Shown here one piece after another: positions 16,870-26,275 of a stretch of 44,541 nt of DNA. Position 1 is the stretch's first letter. Every line of letters begins with the position of its first letter. The notes beneath the pieces were generated by a model. That model worked only from the letters and a program-made list of their open reading frames with translations, had not been told where the DNA came from and did no database searches. A program made the translations under genes and the position numbers. Origin of the DNA: Lachnospiraceae bacterium (GTDB lineage: Bacteria > Bacillota > Clostridia > Lachnospirales > Lachnospiraceae); the NCBI GenBank assembly GCA_022792535.1, contig JAAWBG010000070.1:1-44541 (forward strand), read 5' to 3'.

Positions 16870-18064
16870 CTTTCTTTTCCTCCTCTGCTTTGGTTCCTGC
16901 CATACCTACCATAGATGGGATCGCAGCCACACCCTTTAATTTTGCCTGTTCATAAGCCGTAAGCACACTGTTTACGCCTGCATACACATTCTGCCCCAGA
17001 TAAATACCTGGTCTTAGAATGATTAAGTGCATCCTGATATGGGCAGGCTTGATGTCCTCTATCATTCTTTTCAATGCATATTGCTCCCGCAGAGAAGGCA
17101 CCGCCTGCTCCCGCACAAACACACTTACTTCATAGGGACCATAGGCATAAGACTGTTTCAAGCTCTGATATGCCCTCTCATTTCCCCGATACTGCTCAAT
17201 CTCACAGTATTCCAAAAAATAGGGCCTTTCCCCGGTAAAAGTGCCAATCATATGTTCCATATATTCTCTGGTTCCCCGGACCATATTTTTCTTCACAATT
17301 CCTTCCAGCAAAAGCCGCAGCCGGTCCTCCTGCCACAGGTGAGCGTTGGAGATTCCCACCCATTTGGCCAGCCAATACAAGAACTCTGGCTGAGCCGCCA
17401 GAGGATCTAATTGTCTGGCAGAATTCATAATTTTCTCATCCAGATCCTGATAGACTGTCTCAAAAAGCCCCAGAAACCTTCCCAAAAACTCTTCCCTTCC
17501 TCCTGACTGATAGATCATAGGAAGATAGGAAAGGAAACTTCGTGTTCCGGCGTAAATTTTCATGTGATGAATCTGAGGCAGAAATCCGGCCTGGCAAAAC
17601 AGCTGTACCTCCATCCACAGATATCTTCCTCTGGCATGATACAGCAGAATGTCCTGGGGATTCTGTGCAATATGGGCCAGATAAGGCTCCATGGCCTGAT
17701 GTTTTTTCTCTAGATCAATCTCATTGCTTCGGATCAATTCTTCCCACAGATAGATCCGTCCATCCAGCACCGTTTCCGTCTCATCACTGCAGTAGAAGTA
17801 GAACCGGATAGAATCATCTCCGTATCCCTCGCTTTGAATCACTGCCCGGTGCCACTGATTTCCTTCTTCACCGCTGTCTAACAGACGTGAGATAAAAACA
17901 CCCTTTTCCTGGGCCCCCTCTTTCAAGGCAAGTCCCTGGTCCGTAATCTGAATTTCCCTTCGATAACCAGCCTCATAATCCCTTTTTTTATTAAACACAA
18001 TATATCTCAGTTGTTCCACATTACCGCCCCTTTGTCTATGATATAGGAGACCCATTGATTTCAT
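16841..18064 (-). CDS. gpI-like tail/baseplate protein
   Basis: The 407-residue protein contains the phage tail domain known as TIGR02242, from YLPMIYQSGGREEFLGRFL (near 195) through DPLAAQPEFLYWLAKWVG to KKNMVRGTREYMEHM. In P2-like phages and CIS the gpI family joins the baseplate wedge next to the J-type proteins. The N-terminal 180 residues are beta-rich and hold no motif I know. Two starts are possible: ATG 18064 after AGGA, or GTG 18019 after GGGGCGG (MEQLRYIVFNKK). The first is reported because it is the longer. The gene follows the 709-residue baseplate gene by 39 bp. Confidence 0.82.
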   Translation of the reverse strand: MKSMGLLYHRQRGGNVEQLRYIVFNKKRDYEAGYRREIQITDQGLALKEGAQEKGVFISRLLDSGEEGNQWHRAVIQSEGYGDDSIRFYFYCSDETETVLDGRIYLWEELIRSNEIDLEKKHQAMEPYLAHIAQNPQDILLYHARGRYLWMEVQLFCQAGFLPQIHHMKIYAGTRSFLSYLPMIYQSGGREEFLGRFLGLFETVYQDLDEKIMNSARQLDPLAAQPEFLYWLAKWVGISNAHLWQEDRLRLLLEGIVKKNMVRGTREYMEHMIGTFTGERPYFLEYCEIEQYRGNERAYQSLKQSYAYGPYEVSVFVREQAVPSLREQYALKRMIEDIKPAHIRMHLIILRPGIYLGQNVYAGVNSVLTAYEQAKLKGVAAIPSMVGMAGTKAEEEKKDEKFEELSI

Positions 18065-18103
18065 GTATTTCCTGCTAAGATTCTAAATATTCAGGCTCCG
18101 GCC

Positions 18104-20233
18104 TTAAAACACTCCGGTTTCACTGACCGTAAAGACGCGGATATCCAAATCTTTTAGATATGGCAGCCCATTGGGGGGAAGCTGCACATCCCCATTCATC
18201 AAATGCCGAAATCCCCGGCCCCTTGCCTCAACAGAAAGGGCTCTTGCCTGCTGTACACAGGGCAGAATATCAATAATTCCATAAATTGCACTGCTGGAAA
18301 CTGTTTTTCCAATCTCCCAGGATTTTTCGTCCAGATAATCCCGTACCGCTTCTTCAATCCTGTCCTCCGCATCCGTAAACTGCGGCTTTATCACAATCTC
18401 TGCAAAAATAGAAATTCCCACATATTCTGGATTCCAGATCTTTATGGAAGTGCCGATCATTTTTCTCTTCTGCAGCATCTGTTCCAGGTTCTTTCTGTAT
18501 TTATCATTCAGACGATCCTCTCTCTCTTTATAACTGAGGGAACGCACCACAATGGATATCTCATTTTCCGGCAGGGCATCTCTCTTACCTCGTCCAGCTC
18601 CAGGTGAAATCACTTTGCTGTCTAAGATCAAAAGCCCCGGCGTCTGTTTCACCAAGGTCTCATAGTCCTCGTCGGTGACGCCTCTGTGGATCTGCCTTAA
18701 TTCTAAACGCAGCCTTTCATAACATTCTTCCACAGTCTCATTGTCCTGTCCCTCCAGCGTCATATCATACTGCTTTACTAAAAGCTCCGGGAATTCCGGA
18801 CATTCTGAGATCTTCCCCGCCTTAATATTTCCTGCTCTTCCATCGCTGGCTTTTAAACGCACCAGCCGAATCTCTCCATCCGGCGCCATTCCATGCTCGC
18901 AGTCTCCGAATATCAATTTGTTTTCCGCAAGATCCAGCACATATACGGCGTCCTCCGGAGCGCTGTTGTCAAAATCTTCCACCTTCCGGTAAGTATAAAA
19001 TTTCCCGTCCTGTCTGTCGCAGACCATAATTTCAAACTGGTCATACACAATTCCTGTAAGATCCAAACGGTACTCCTGGCTGGCAAACCCGTCTCCCCTG
19101 GCAAGCTTTCGTTTTTCCCAAAATTCATTTTCATAGGCTGCCAGGCGACAGGTCAGCTCTTTCTCTCCCTCTGCCCAATCCGGCCGGAAAAAATATAAAA
19201 TAACATCGCCGTCTTCCGCCTCTTTTTTAGAAACAATGGAAACCGGAATCCACCCTTCCCTCCTTTTCAGGTAAAGCTCTGTCTGTCCCTTTTTTGCCAG
19301 ATACAGACTGCCTCTGACCGAAAGTATTTCTTCTGCGCCTGTAACCGCTATTTGATGTTCCTCATAATCGCAGCAGGAATACTGCTGTCTCACTTCTATT
19401 TCATTAAAATGGATATTTTCTATAAGAGGCGCCACATCATAATCATTTTCTACCAATGTGACCCGAATCTGCCAGGCTTCATATACCTCGTCCTCCACCA
19501 TTTTCCCCGGCAGATGAAAGGCAATCTTTCCACTCTGTAAAAATGCATAAGTGGTATCAAAATCCACTGGCAGCTCTTCCCATCCCTCCAAAGACTGATA
19601 CTCCCACTTCAGCTTAGCTAAAGAAATAAAATCTTCCCCAATGGGGTTGCGCATTACCTCATAATCTGTACAGATATCAAAAGATATCACCGTCTGTCCC
19701 TGCTGTCGGAAAGCTCTGTCCATAACGAAGCAGCAGCTATTCCCCTCTTTGGGCTGTTCTCCAAAGGGATACAGGCGCATTTTCTTTCCCAGATCATTGC
19801 CGATATTCACATATTTGTCCAGGGTTTTCCCACATAAGATATACGCCCCCATCAGTCGAATGGGATGAAGCCACTCCTTCTTTACCGTCTCAAAAGGCAT
19901 ATCTCCTGCAAAAAATCTGGTTCCTTTTCTGAGTGAAAAATTTTTCTTCAAAGAAAGCACCGGCATTTCCACGCTGACATATCCCCGCGCCGGCTGAATG
20001 TGCCCCATTTTTATGCCGAATAGTTTCAGGTACTTTTGCCGTTTCCAGCCTCCAAGCTGGCTGATCTGGTACTGCTGAATCTCCTTAAGCCAAGAGAGCA
20101 GTCCAAGGAGCATAATACCTGGGTCTGACTGGTTGTAGTTGGTCCAGTCCGGGCACTCTCCTGGTATCTGAAATACCGCATCTTCTTCAATTTCCCGGTA
20201 AGATCTGTCATCCAGATTCAAATTGTAGAACAT
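18104..20233 (-). CDS. baseplate J-type assembly protein (Afp12-like)
   Basis: The 709-residue protein begins with the signature of the putative baseplate assembly family: NLDDRSYREIEEDA, then CPDWTNYNQSDPGI and LLGLLSWLKEIQQYQ. The C-terminal third holds the baseplate-J core (GAGRGKRDALPENEISIVV, then DYLDEKSWEIGKTVSSSAIYGII). These proteins make the wedges that surround the spike and change shape to trigger sheath contraction. It is encoded directly after the larger J-type gene, with 24 bp between, matching the Afp11-Afp12 pair. A GGAGCAGAATC site precedes the ATG. Confidence 0.87.
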   Translation of the reverse strand: MFYNLNLDDRSYREIEEDAVFQIPGECPDWTNYNQSDPGIMLLGLLSWLKEIQQYQISQLGGWKRQKYLKLFGIKMGHIQPARGYVSVEMPVLSLKKNFSLRKGTRFFAGDMPFETVKKEWLHPIRLMGAYILCGKTLDKYVNIGNDLGKKMRLYPFGEQPKEGNSCCFVMDRAFRQQGQTVISFDICTDYEVMRNPIGEDFISLAKLKWEYQSLEGWEELPVDFDTTYAFLQSGKIAFHLPGKMVEDEVYEAWQIRVTLVENDYDVAPLIENIHFNEIEVRQQYSCCDYEEHQIAVTGAEEILSVRGSLYLAKKGQTELYLKRREGWIPVSIVSKKEAEDGDVILYFFRPDWAEGEKELTCRLAAYENEFWEKRKLARGDGFASQEYRLDLTGIVYDQFEIMVCDRQDGKFYTYRKVEDFDNSAPEDAVYVLDLAENKLIFGDCEHGMAPDGEIRLVRLKASDGRAGNIKAGKISECPEFPELLVKQYDMTLEGQDNETVEECYERLRLELRQIHRGVTDEDYETLVKQTPGLLILDSKVISPGAGRGKRDALPENEISIVVRSLSYKEREDRLNDKYRKNLEQMLQKRKMIGTSIKIWNPEYVGISIFAEIVIKPQFTDAEDRIEEAVRDYLDEKSWEIGKTVSSSAIYGIIDILPCVQQARALSVEARGRGFRHLMNGDVQLPPNGLPYLKDLDIRVFTVSETGVF

Positions 20234-20257
20234 GATTCTGCTCCTTTTTCTATGTTA

Positions 20258-23185
20258 TCAGAGTTCTGCCGTCACTTCATGAAACCCGCTTTTAGGCAGC
20301 TTATAAAATGGCAGCATCCCTTCCTCATTGACTTCATATTCTTCAAAACGTCCGCTTCTGTATTTTCGCAGAGACAACTGGCTGATATATTTAACGCCCT
20401 CTACTTTTTTCAGGGCATGGGTGATCTGATTTTTATCAGGAAGGGTCCCGATCTCCCATCCGTCCCCGTAAAAATTCCCATGCAGCGGATCTAAAAACCG
20501 TTCCAGTTCTTCCCGCACCCTTTTCGTTGCAGCAAATATTTCCTTTTCCTGGGCCAGTTCCAAAACTACTTTCACATCCAGCCGGATCAGTTCCGGCATC
20601 ACAATGTGAAACCGCCCGCTGTTTACAATATTCTGATCCATGTGATGAGACAAATAAGTGTAGATCCTCTTTCTTGTCCGTTCAAAGCCATAGACATTGT
20701 CCCCATAATTTTTCGGCAGTACCACCAGGGTGACGGCTCCTGGCTGATATCCGCCATATTGGTCGCAGCCCGGAAAACATTTTACTTTACTGATATCCCG
20801 CACTGCCTCCCGTGCCATATCTTCGTAATCTTCTGCTGAGACGCAGCGCCTGCCATGACGCAGGAGTTTTGCGCTTCTCCCTACGGCTTCCATAATAGTC
20901 TCCTCCGGCAGTCCGCATACTGCCGGAATTGGATTGAAGACCTGATTGATAAACCCAACGGTCCGATCCAGACGATTGATCTCTCCTGCCGGGACGTTTC
21001 CTTTTTCCCCTTTGCTGTATCCATATTTTACTCGGATCTCAATCTCATCCTGCTCATTGCGCCCGGCGGCTTCCATATATTTGGGAAATAAAAGCATCCC
21101 CCTTCTTCGATCTGCCGTAAACTCCTTCCGGCTGCCGCTGTCAGAACTTAACTCTTCCACCTCTGACCACAACTCCCACTTTTTTTCCTCCGCATGTCTG
21201 TAATCTGCCTTCTCCAGCACCCAGACCTTTAGGCTGGAAATCTCTGTCTCCGGCAGCTGTATCTGTTTTTCTTCTGCATGAGGTTCTATTCCATAGATTT
21301 CTTCCACCGTCTCAACACCCAATACGCTGGCGGCATTGGGATAAATCCCTTCTATTTTAGGACAATTTTCCGATACATCCTCTATCCAGTTTCCTTCCCT
21401 TTCACTGAGACGGATCCAAAACAAATCCTCCCCAAACATACGGCTATGGGTGCTGTCAGCCCGGCCATACCAAGACACCAGCCCTGTATGGGCAAATCCT
21501 TCCGTACCGTCAACGGGATGCAGTTCCTTCCATCCTTCTTCTGACAGATATTCCCATCTCAAACCTGACGGATTTCCCGGTACTACATCTCCCATAACAA
21601 ATAGTAATTTTAAAGGCCCTCCCGTCATGGGTTGATCGAATCCAAAATAACATGTTCTCTGCTCTTCTGTTCTTGCCCTGCAGGCGGGAAATGCAAACCC
21701 CTTGCGCCTCATCTCCTCTGCCGAATAGGTGGTCCACTCCATGTTGCTCTGCTGAAACATCACTGCAGGATGAATCGGTGCATTCAGATAACTGTAGCTC
21801 ATAGAAAAATTACCCATCACAGGTGCAATATAGGCGCCCTTCGTCTTATATGCATTGTTCATGCGGATAATCCTTGCGCGGATACAGCAGTCTTCCGCCG
21901 AGTTCACCAACACGGGCTGAATATCTGGGGGACAGGTAAACTCCATCCGCCTGCGCACTCCCCGCAATTCCTTCTCCACCTCAAAAATAGTTCCATATTG
22001 AACAGACACGCCAAGACGTTTCCAGCCAACCCCATTGTAATATTCCCATATCACCTCCCGGATGGTAATGTCAAAGTCTTCTTCCGGCACAAATTCCTGT
22101 TTCCGCATAATCCTTTTCCAGGCAATCTTCACCCCAGATACAATTTCCTCAATGGGAATTCTGACAAAATCCAAATCAAATTCTATGGAAATATGAGCCC
22201 CTCTTTTTCCAAATATTTCCCGGCTTCCAATATAGAGCTCATCATAAAGAGAAGGATGTTCCCCAAAAGCTAAAAATTCTTCTATCTCCTGATCAGTTCC
22301 CTTTACATTGATAAATTCTGGTCGCTGTTTCCTGCAGGCTGTAACAAGAGATATTTCCTGAAGATAGATCCCTGAAAAAAATTCTGCATCTAAAATCTCC
22401 CCATAGATCACATACATGGAGCCAAATTCTTCCATGGGAGCTATTCCCTGTTCTCCTCCTGGAATCTGAAAACACAAGGTTCCTTCCTGGAAGGTGTAAT
22501 CCCTGATTCTCTGATACTCCTGACCTGTACCATAATAAAAACGGATTCTGGATGGATCCCTGAGCGCTTCCACCAGACTGCCTTTTTTATTTCTCTGATC
22601 TGCCGGCATCAGAGACAGGCGGGCTTCTGTATCACTTGCAATCTCAAGTTCCTGACCAAAACAGAAAAACAGCCGATGATGCTGCAGATTCTGCAGACCA
22701 TTTTGAAACAGGAAGAAAGATGGAACATCCTCCTTCTTCCGGTGAAACAGCTCATAGATCCCGTCTTCTTTCGGTACAGAAAGAAAGATCTGCTGCAATT
22801 CCATGGGACGGACTAAAACCTCCTCCTGGGTCTCAAAGACAAGAGGTTCCCCTTCTGCTTCTGCCAAAAGCCTGGTTCCCGTTGGAACTTCCGCCTCACC
22901 AGAAAGGCCCTCCGGCATTCCAAAGACTACAAAGCCCTCCGCCGGACTTGCCGGAAACAGCTTGGCATTTACTCCGTCAAAAAAAGAAAATAAATCTCCT
23001 GCTGCGGACATATTAAATTTTTTTATATTGTCATACATCATATCAGCAAATATGGTTACCAGCGCCGTTCCAGGGTCTGGCTGTTCCTGGTCATATCTCC
23101 ACTCTGGAACATACTGTTTCGCACATTCCTTCATATAGGCAATGATGTCTTCTTTTGACATTTTTTCCATCTGGGGAATATCCAT
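20258..23185 (-). CDS. large baseplate J-type protein (Afp11-like)
   Basis: The 975-residue protein starts with a related N-terminal signature, CAKQYVPEWRYDQEQPDPG followed by ALVTIFADMMYDN. It ends with the gp47/J-type segments AEDYEDMAREAVRDISKVKC and VTLVVLPKNYGDNVYGFER. The long central region is beta-rich. Afp11-class proteins are the largest wedge components and hold the gp25 protein to the hub. The order gp25, this gene, then the smaller J-type gene is the same as in Afp/PVC clusters apart from the missing tip gene. GAGGGACAGTT precedes the ATG at 23185. Confidence 0.88.
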   Translation of the reverse strand: MDIPQMEKMSKEDIIAYMKECAKQYVPEWRYDQEQPDPGTALVTIFADMMYDNIKKFNMSAAGDLFSFFDGVNAKLFPASPAEGFVVFGMPEGLSGEAEVPTGTRLLAEAEGEPLVFETQEEVLVRPMELQQIFLSVPKEDGIYELFHRKKEDVPSFFLFQNGLQNLQHHRLFFCFGQELEIASDTEARLSLMPADQRNKKGSLVEALRDPSRIRFYYGTGQEYQRIRDYTFQEGTLCFQIPGGEQGIAPMEEFGSMYVIYGEILDAEFFSGIYLQEISLVTACRKQRPEFINVKGTDQEIEEFLAFGEHPSLYDELYIGSREIFGKRGAHISIEFDLDFVRIPIEEIVSGVKIAWKRIMRKQEFVPEEDFDITIREVIWEYYNGVGWKRLGVSVQYGTIFEVEKELRGVRRRMEFTCPPDIQPVLVNSAEDCCIRARIIRMNNAYKTKGAYIAPVMGNFSMSYSYLNAPIHPAVMFQQSNMEWTTYSAEEMRRKGFAFPACRARTEEQRTCYFGFDQPMTGGPLKLLFVMGDVVPGNPSGLRWEYLSEEGWKELHPVDGTEGFAHTGLVSWYGRADSTHSRMFGEDLFWIRLSEREGNWIEDVSENCPKIEGIYPNAASVLGVETVEEIYGIEPHAEEKQIQLPETEISSLKVWVLEKADYRHAEEKKWELWSEVEELSSDSGSRKEFTADRRRGMLLFPKYMEAAGRNEQDEIEIRVKYGYSKGEKGNVPAGEINRLDRTVGFINQVFNPIPAVCGLPEETIMEAVGRSAKLLRHGRRCVSAEDYEDMAREAVRDISKVKCFPGCDQYGGYQPGAVTLVVLPKNYGDNVYGFERTRKRIYTYLSHHMDQNIVNSGRFHIVMPELIRLDVKVVLELAQEKEIFAATKRVREELERFLDPLHGNFYGDGWEIGTLPDKNQITHALKKVEGVKYISQLSLRKYRSGRFEEYEVNEEGMLPFYKLPKSGFHEVTAEL

Positions 23186-23220
23186 AACTGTCCCTCTCTT
23201 TGTTAAAAACTGTTGTTTTC

Positions 23221-23634
23221 CTATTCTCCTTCACTGATATAAAATGGATATACCAAATTATATTGATTGTTAGTAGAACGGATTACATAGCTGATATGGA
23301 TAAGCAGAATACCCTCATCAATCCGTTCGTCGCTGACCTCCGCCTGGATCTCTGTGATCCGAGGTTCCCATCGGGTCAATGCATGTTCCACCTCTGTTTT
23401 CATGGAATATAAGGTGGTATAATCTGCAGATTCAAAGGTATATTCCTGTATTCTGCATCCGAACTCAGGGTGCATTGGCAGCTCTCCCTGCCTGGTTCCT
23501 ATGATAATGCGGATCGACTCTTCTATGCTGTCTTCATTTGAAGACATTTTAATCCGGCCGGTGGACCCGTCAATGGCAACTGGAAATTTCCAGCCAGTTC
23601 CAAGAAATGCTTTTACATTGCTTCTCTGATCCAT
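23221..23634 (-). CDS. gp25/GPW baseplate protein (Afp9-like)
   Basis: The 137-residue protein contains the family hallmark SIRIIIGTRQGELPMHPEFG at about residues 39-58, with RIQEYTFE just after it. The EFG-type motif belongs to the gp25-like domain that ties the sheath to the baseplate wedge and starts sheath polymerisation. The C-terminal half carries the usual ALTRWEPRI helix and a VSDERIDEGILLIHISYVI strand pair. Size is normal for the family. GGAGAGGACGG lies just before the ATG. The gene is 40 bp downstream of the spike gene. Confidence 0.92.
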   Translation of the reverse strand: MDQRSNVKAFLGTGWKFPVAIDGSTGRIKMSSNEDSIEESIRIIIGTRQGELPMHPEFGCRIQEYTFESADYTTLYSMKTEVEHALTRWEPRITEIQAEVSDERIDEGILLIHISYVIRSTNNQYNLVYPFYISEGE

Positions 23635-23674
23635 CCGTCCTCTCCTTCCTTCATTGACCTTTGCCGCGCTTCTC

Positions 23675-24463
23675 TTAATTGATCTTTACCATGCTTCCCT
23701 TGAGCTGCGCCATCCCTGAGGCGTTCAGCCCCAATTCGCCATCTGCCTTTACTTTCACGCTGGTTCCCTCCAGGGAGGTGGTCTGCCCTGCCAATTTCAA
23801 GCTCTGCTGAGCGTCCAGCTGAATGGTGCCGCTGGTAACTTTCACTGTGTTGGCGTCTGCCTTTACCACTTCTTTCGTGCCTATGGTAAGGCTGATCTCC
23901 TGTTTGGCTTTTACATCTATTTTTCCATTTTTGCAGTCCATTACAAGACTGTTTCCGTTTTCCTTATCCTTCAGATGAATGATCTCTTTCTCATCGTCTA
24001 AGAGGACTTCCAGTTCCTTGGGAGTAGTCACCGTAATCTTCTCTTTTCCTTTTACATCAGAAAAAAGGATCTTATGACCGCCTTTTGTGATCACTGTCTT
24101 CGTCTCATTTTTCTCATCGGCAGCCCCTGTGGGCAGTTTGTCTTTTCCATTCCACAGACAGCCCAGCACCACCGGCATATTCATATTTCCATGAATAAAC
24201 CCCACCAGCACTTCCGTGCCGATCTCCGGCAGCCAGTAATTGCCGAAACCATCGCCTCCATATCCGGTCATGACCCTTACCCAGTCGGAAGTCTTTTTAT
24301 TTCTCTCTCCCATAATATACTCCACTTTGATCATGCCTTTATGCCGCTCATCCCAGACGTCTTTTACAATAGCGTTCAAAAGTCCTGGAGCAGTCACTTC
24401 AGGATATGTTTTGTCTTCCTTTTTCTCTGCCAGCAGTTCGTCATAAAAATTCAACGCTTCCAT
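23675..24463 (-). CDS. spike protein, gp5/VgrG OB-fold and beta-helix
   Basis: The 262-residue protein carries a gp5/VgrG-type OB-fold at about residues 20-115: APGLLNAIVKDVWDERHKG, DWVRVMTGYGGDGFGNYWLP, GTEVLVGFIHGNMNMPVVLG. A repetitive Lys/Thr/Val region then runs to the end (about 130-262) and should form the triple-stranded beta-helix needle. It is the C-terminal half of what is a single Afp8 or VgrG polypeptide in other systems; the N-terminal half is the next gene upstream, and the two overlap by 13 bases. GGAGG touches the ATG at 24463, so initiation probably relies on coupling. No enzymatic extension domain is attached. Confidence 0.88.
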   Translation of the reverse strand: MEALNFYDELLAEKKEDKTYPEVTAPGLLNAIVKDVWDERHKGMIKVEYIMGERNKKTSDWVRVMTGYGGDGFGNYWLPEIGTEVLVGFIHGNMNMPVVLGCLWNGKDKLPTGAADEKNETKTVITKGGHKILFSDVKGKEKITVTTPKELEVLLDDEKEIIHLKDKENGNSLVMDCKNGKIDVKAKQEISLTIGTKEVVKADANTVKVTSGTIQLDAQQSLKLAGQTTSLEGTSVKVKADGELGLNASGMAQLKGSMVKIN

Positions 24464-25509
24464 CCTCCCACTTCAAAAGACGTCCGATAACCATCGCTGT
24501 TAAAAGAATGTTTTACCTCTATGATGTCGTAAGTTCCGTCAATCAGCCTGCGGTCCCCATTTTTTATTTTCACCCTTCCTCCCGGCTGTATCTCTGGAAC
24601 TCCAATGCACACGCCGGTGGCCTGCCTGGCCTTCTTCTTCATCTCGTCTGCCTTGTGTTCCGCAATCTTTTTCGCATCGCTGTTATCCTCCACCCCAGCG
24701 TCCATCTGGGTCTCTTCTCCTTTTACCAGAGACTTTTGCTTATCGTCTGCCTTTACATTTACTTCCGCTGTCACTTCCGTCTTCGTATCTGTATCCTGGC
24801 CCATCACCTTGACTACAGTGTCCTGGAAAGAAGCTCTCCTCTGGAAAGAGATCATATCCTTGGCCCATTCCATCTCAACAGTATAAAATAAATCTGCCGA
24901 TATATTTTTAAAATAGAGCTTTCCTGCATGTACAAAAAAGTCTCGATTTCCTTTTCTGCACAATTCGTCTTTGATAAAATCATAGTCGCTGCCATTTTGA
25001 ATAATACACTCTGTCTCCAGTTTCTCTGTCGCGTCCACATCTTTTGATTTAAACACCGCTTTATATTTTTTCACCACTTCATTAAAGGCATCAGAATAAC
25101 TTTTTACCTGATGGGAAATATTACTCTTCTTACTTCCCATCATCATCCTCCGCACATCTACTGCAGTCACCCGGACCGAAGGATTTTCAGAAAGCTCGTA
25201 ATTGATCTCATCCACATATCCATAGAACATGGAGGTCAGAGAAGAACCATATCCCATCTCAATATCCACCAATTCCCCCAAAATAAAATCACTGACGTCA
25301 TCCACAAAGCTCCGGCTTTTGGGATCGTATACATTGGTAAGTCTAATTACCGCGGCGCTGGCCGCCGACTGGGAAAGTGTTACTTCCACAGATTCCACTC
25401 CATATTCGCTGGCTCCGATCAAGTCAAAACCATTCACCTTTATCTTAAGCGCCGGCACCATGAAATCCTTATATTTTGCGGCCAGACTGGACATGGAAAC
25501 TTTCGCCAC
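24451..25509 (-). CDS. spike hub protein, gpD/VgrG N-terminal type
   Basis: The 352-residue protein resembles phage late control protein D and the N-terminal part of VgrG. LKIKVNGFDLIG near residue 20 opens the first barrel, FILGELVDIEMGYGSSLTSMF (about 81-101) continues it, and IQNGSDYDFIKDELCRKGNR lies in the middle. The C-terminus holds GVPEIQPGGRVKIKNGD, typical of the hub. A Lys/Glu-rich insert at about 250-300 is unusual and looks helical. Together with the following gene it makes the trimeric hub and spike on which the tube polymerises. The start is GTG at 25509 with a GGAG site ten bases upstream. Confidence 0.85.
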   Translation of the reverse strand: MAKVSMSSLAAKYKDFMVPALKIKVNGFDLIGASEYGVESVEVTLSQSAASAAVIRLTNVYDPKSRSFVDDVSDFILGELVDIEMGYGSSLTSMFYGYVDEINYELSENPSVRVTAVDVRRMMMGSKKSNISHQVKSYSDAFNEVVKKYKAVFKSKDVDATEKLETECIIQNGSDYDFIKDELCRKGNRDFFVHAGKLYFKNISADLFYTVEMEWAKDMISFQRRASFQDTVVKVMGQDTDTKTEVTAEVNVKADDKQKSLVKGEETQMDAGVEDNSDAKKIAEHKADEMKKKARQATGVCIGVPEIQPGGRVKIKNGDRRLIDGTYDIIEVKHSFNSDGYRTSFEVGGWKR

Positions 25510-25580
25510 CTGAATCCCTCTCCTCTCCCTGTATCACTACAACTTCCCTTAAACTCTTACTATCTCTAAGCCGCCTTCCC

Positions 25581-26243
25581 TCAGAGTGCAGGCAGCTTTA
25601 CCACTTGTCCCGGTCTCACATCCAGGGGATTTAAGATTCCATTTTCCCTGGCGATCATTTTCCACAGATCCGGATCTCCATATTCCATATTGGCAAGATC
25701 CCACAGTCCAACCCCTTGACGGATCGTTCGATATTTGGTGCGGTCTGGTGATTCAAAGGGCGACGCCCTTCTTTTGTCTTTCGGTGAGATCAAAGACCGG
25801 AAGGTCAAGCTGACCTTGGCCCGAACCGGCATTCCGCTTTCGGTAAACATGGTATAGGTGTGATGAAACTTTGTCACCACGCCTTTAAAATTCAAAGAAC
25901 CCCACTTAAAGGTAACATGAGGCGGGCGGTGCAGGCTTCCATCAATGGAAGTGGTATCTGCAATTCTTTTTGTGATCCTGGAAACATCTGTGGAACTTTT
26001 CGGTGTTCCAAAGGAAATCAGGGATGAGGATTTCGGTACATAGGTATCCAAAAAAAGATTCAAGGATAACTCTGTGGCTTCCCCAGAAATATACTGAAAA
26101 ATGGGACCGTCTAACCCCGGCACTTTTTTCTCAGAATAGCTGGCTCCATCTGTAATCTGGTACTCTGAAGGGTTAAACAGTACGTCGACAATGCTGACCC
26201 CAATTTCTTTTTCAATCTCTAATTTCGCCTTTGTAAGTCCCAC
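25581..26243 (-). CDS. LysM-containing tube/baseplate protein (Afp7-like)
   Basis: The 220-residue protein has an N-terminal contractile-injection tube-protein domain (VLFNPSEYQITDGASYSEKK at about 21-40, HVTFKWGSLNFKGVVTKF near 108). A single LysM domain lies at 170-220 (RTIRQGVGLWDLANMEYGDPDLW to VRPGQVVKLPAL). In Afp7 and phage gpX/gp53-type proteins the LysM module attaches the tube start to the hub; it is not necessarily a cell-wall binder in this context. The start is GTG at 26243 after GGGAGG with a seven-base gap. It lies 32 bp after the large coiled-coil gene. Confidence 0.9.
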   Translation of the reverse strand: MGLTKAKLEIEKEIGVSIVDVLFNPSEYQITDGASYSEKKVPGLDGPIFQYISGEATELSLNLFLDTYVPKSSSLISFGTPKSSTDVSRITKRIADTTSIDGSLHRPPHVTFKWGSLNFKGVVTKFHHTYTMFTESGMPVRAKVSLTFRSLISPKDKRRASPFESPDRTKYRTIRQGVGLWDLANMEYGDPDLWKMIARENGILNPLDVRPGQVVKLPAL

Positions 26244-26275
26244 GAAAATGCCTCCCTTCTTTCAGACAGTTCCTT

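Noticed and set aside
21632..22273. Plus-strand frame of 213 codons
   Set aside because: It lies entirely inside the large baseplate gene on the other strand, has no domain signature and no ribosome site.
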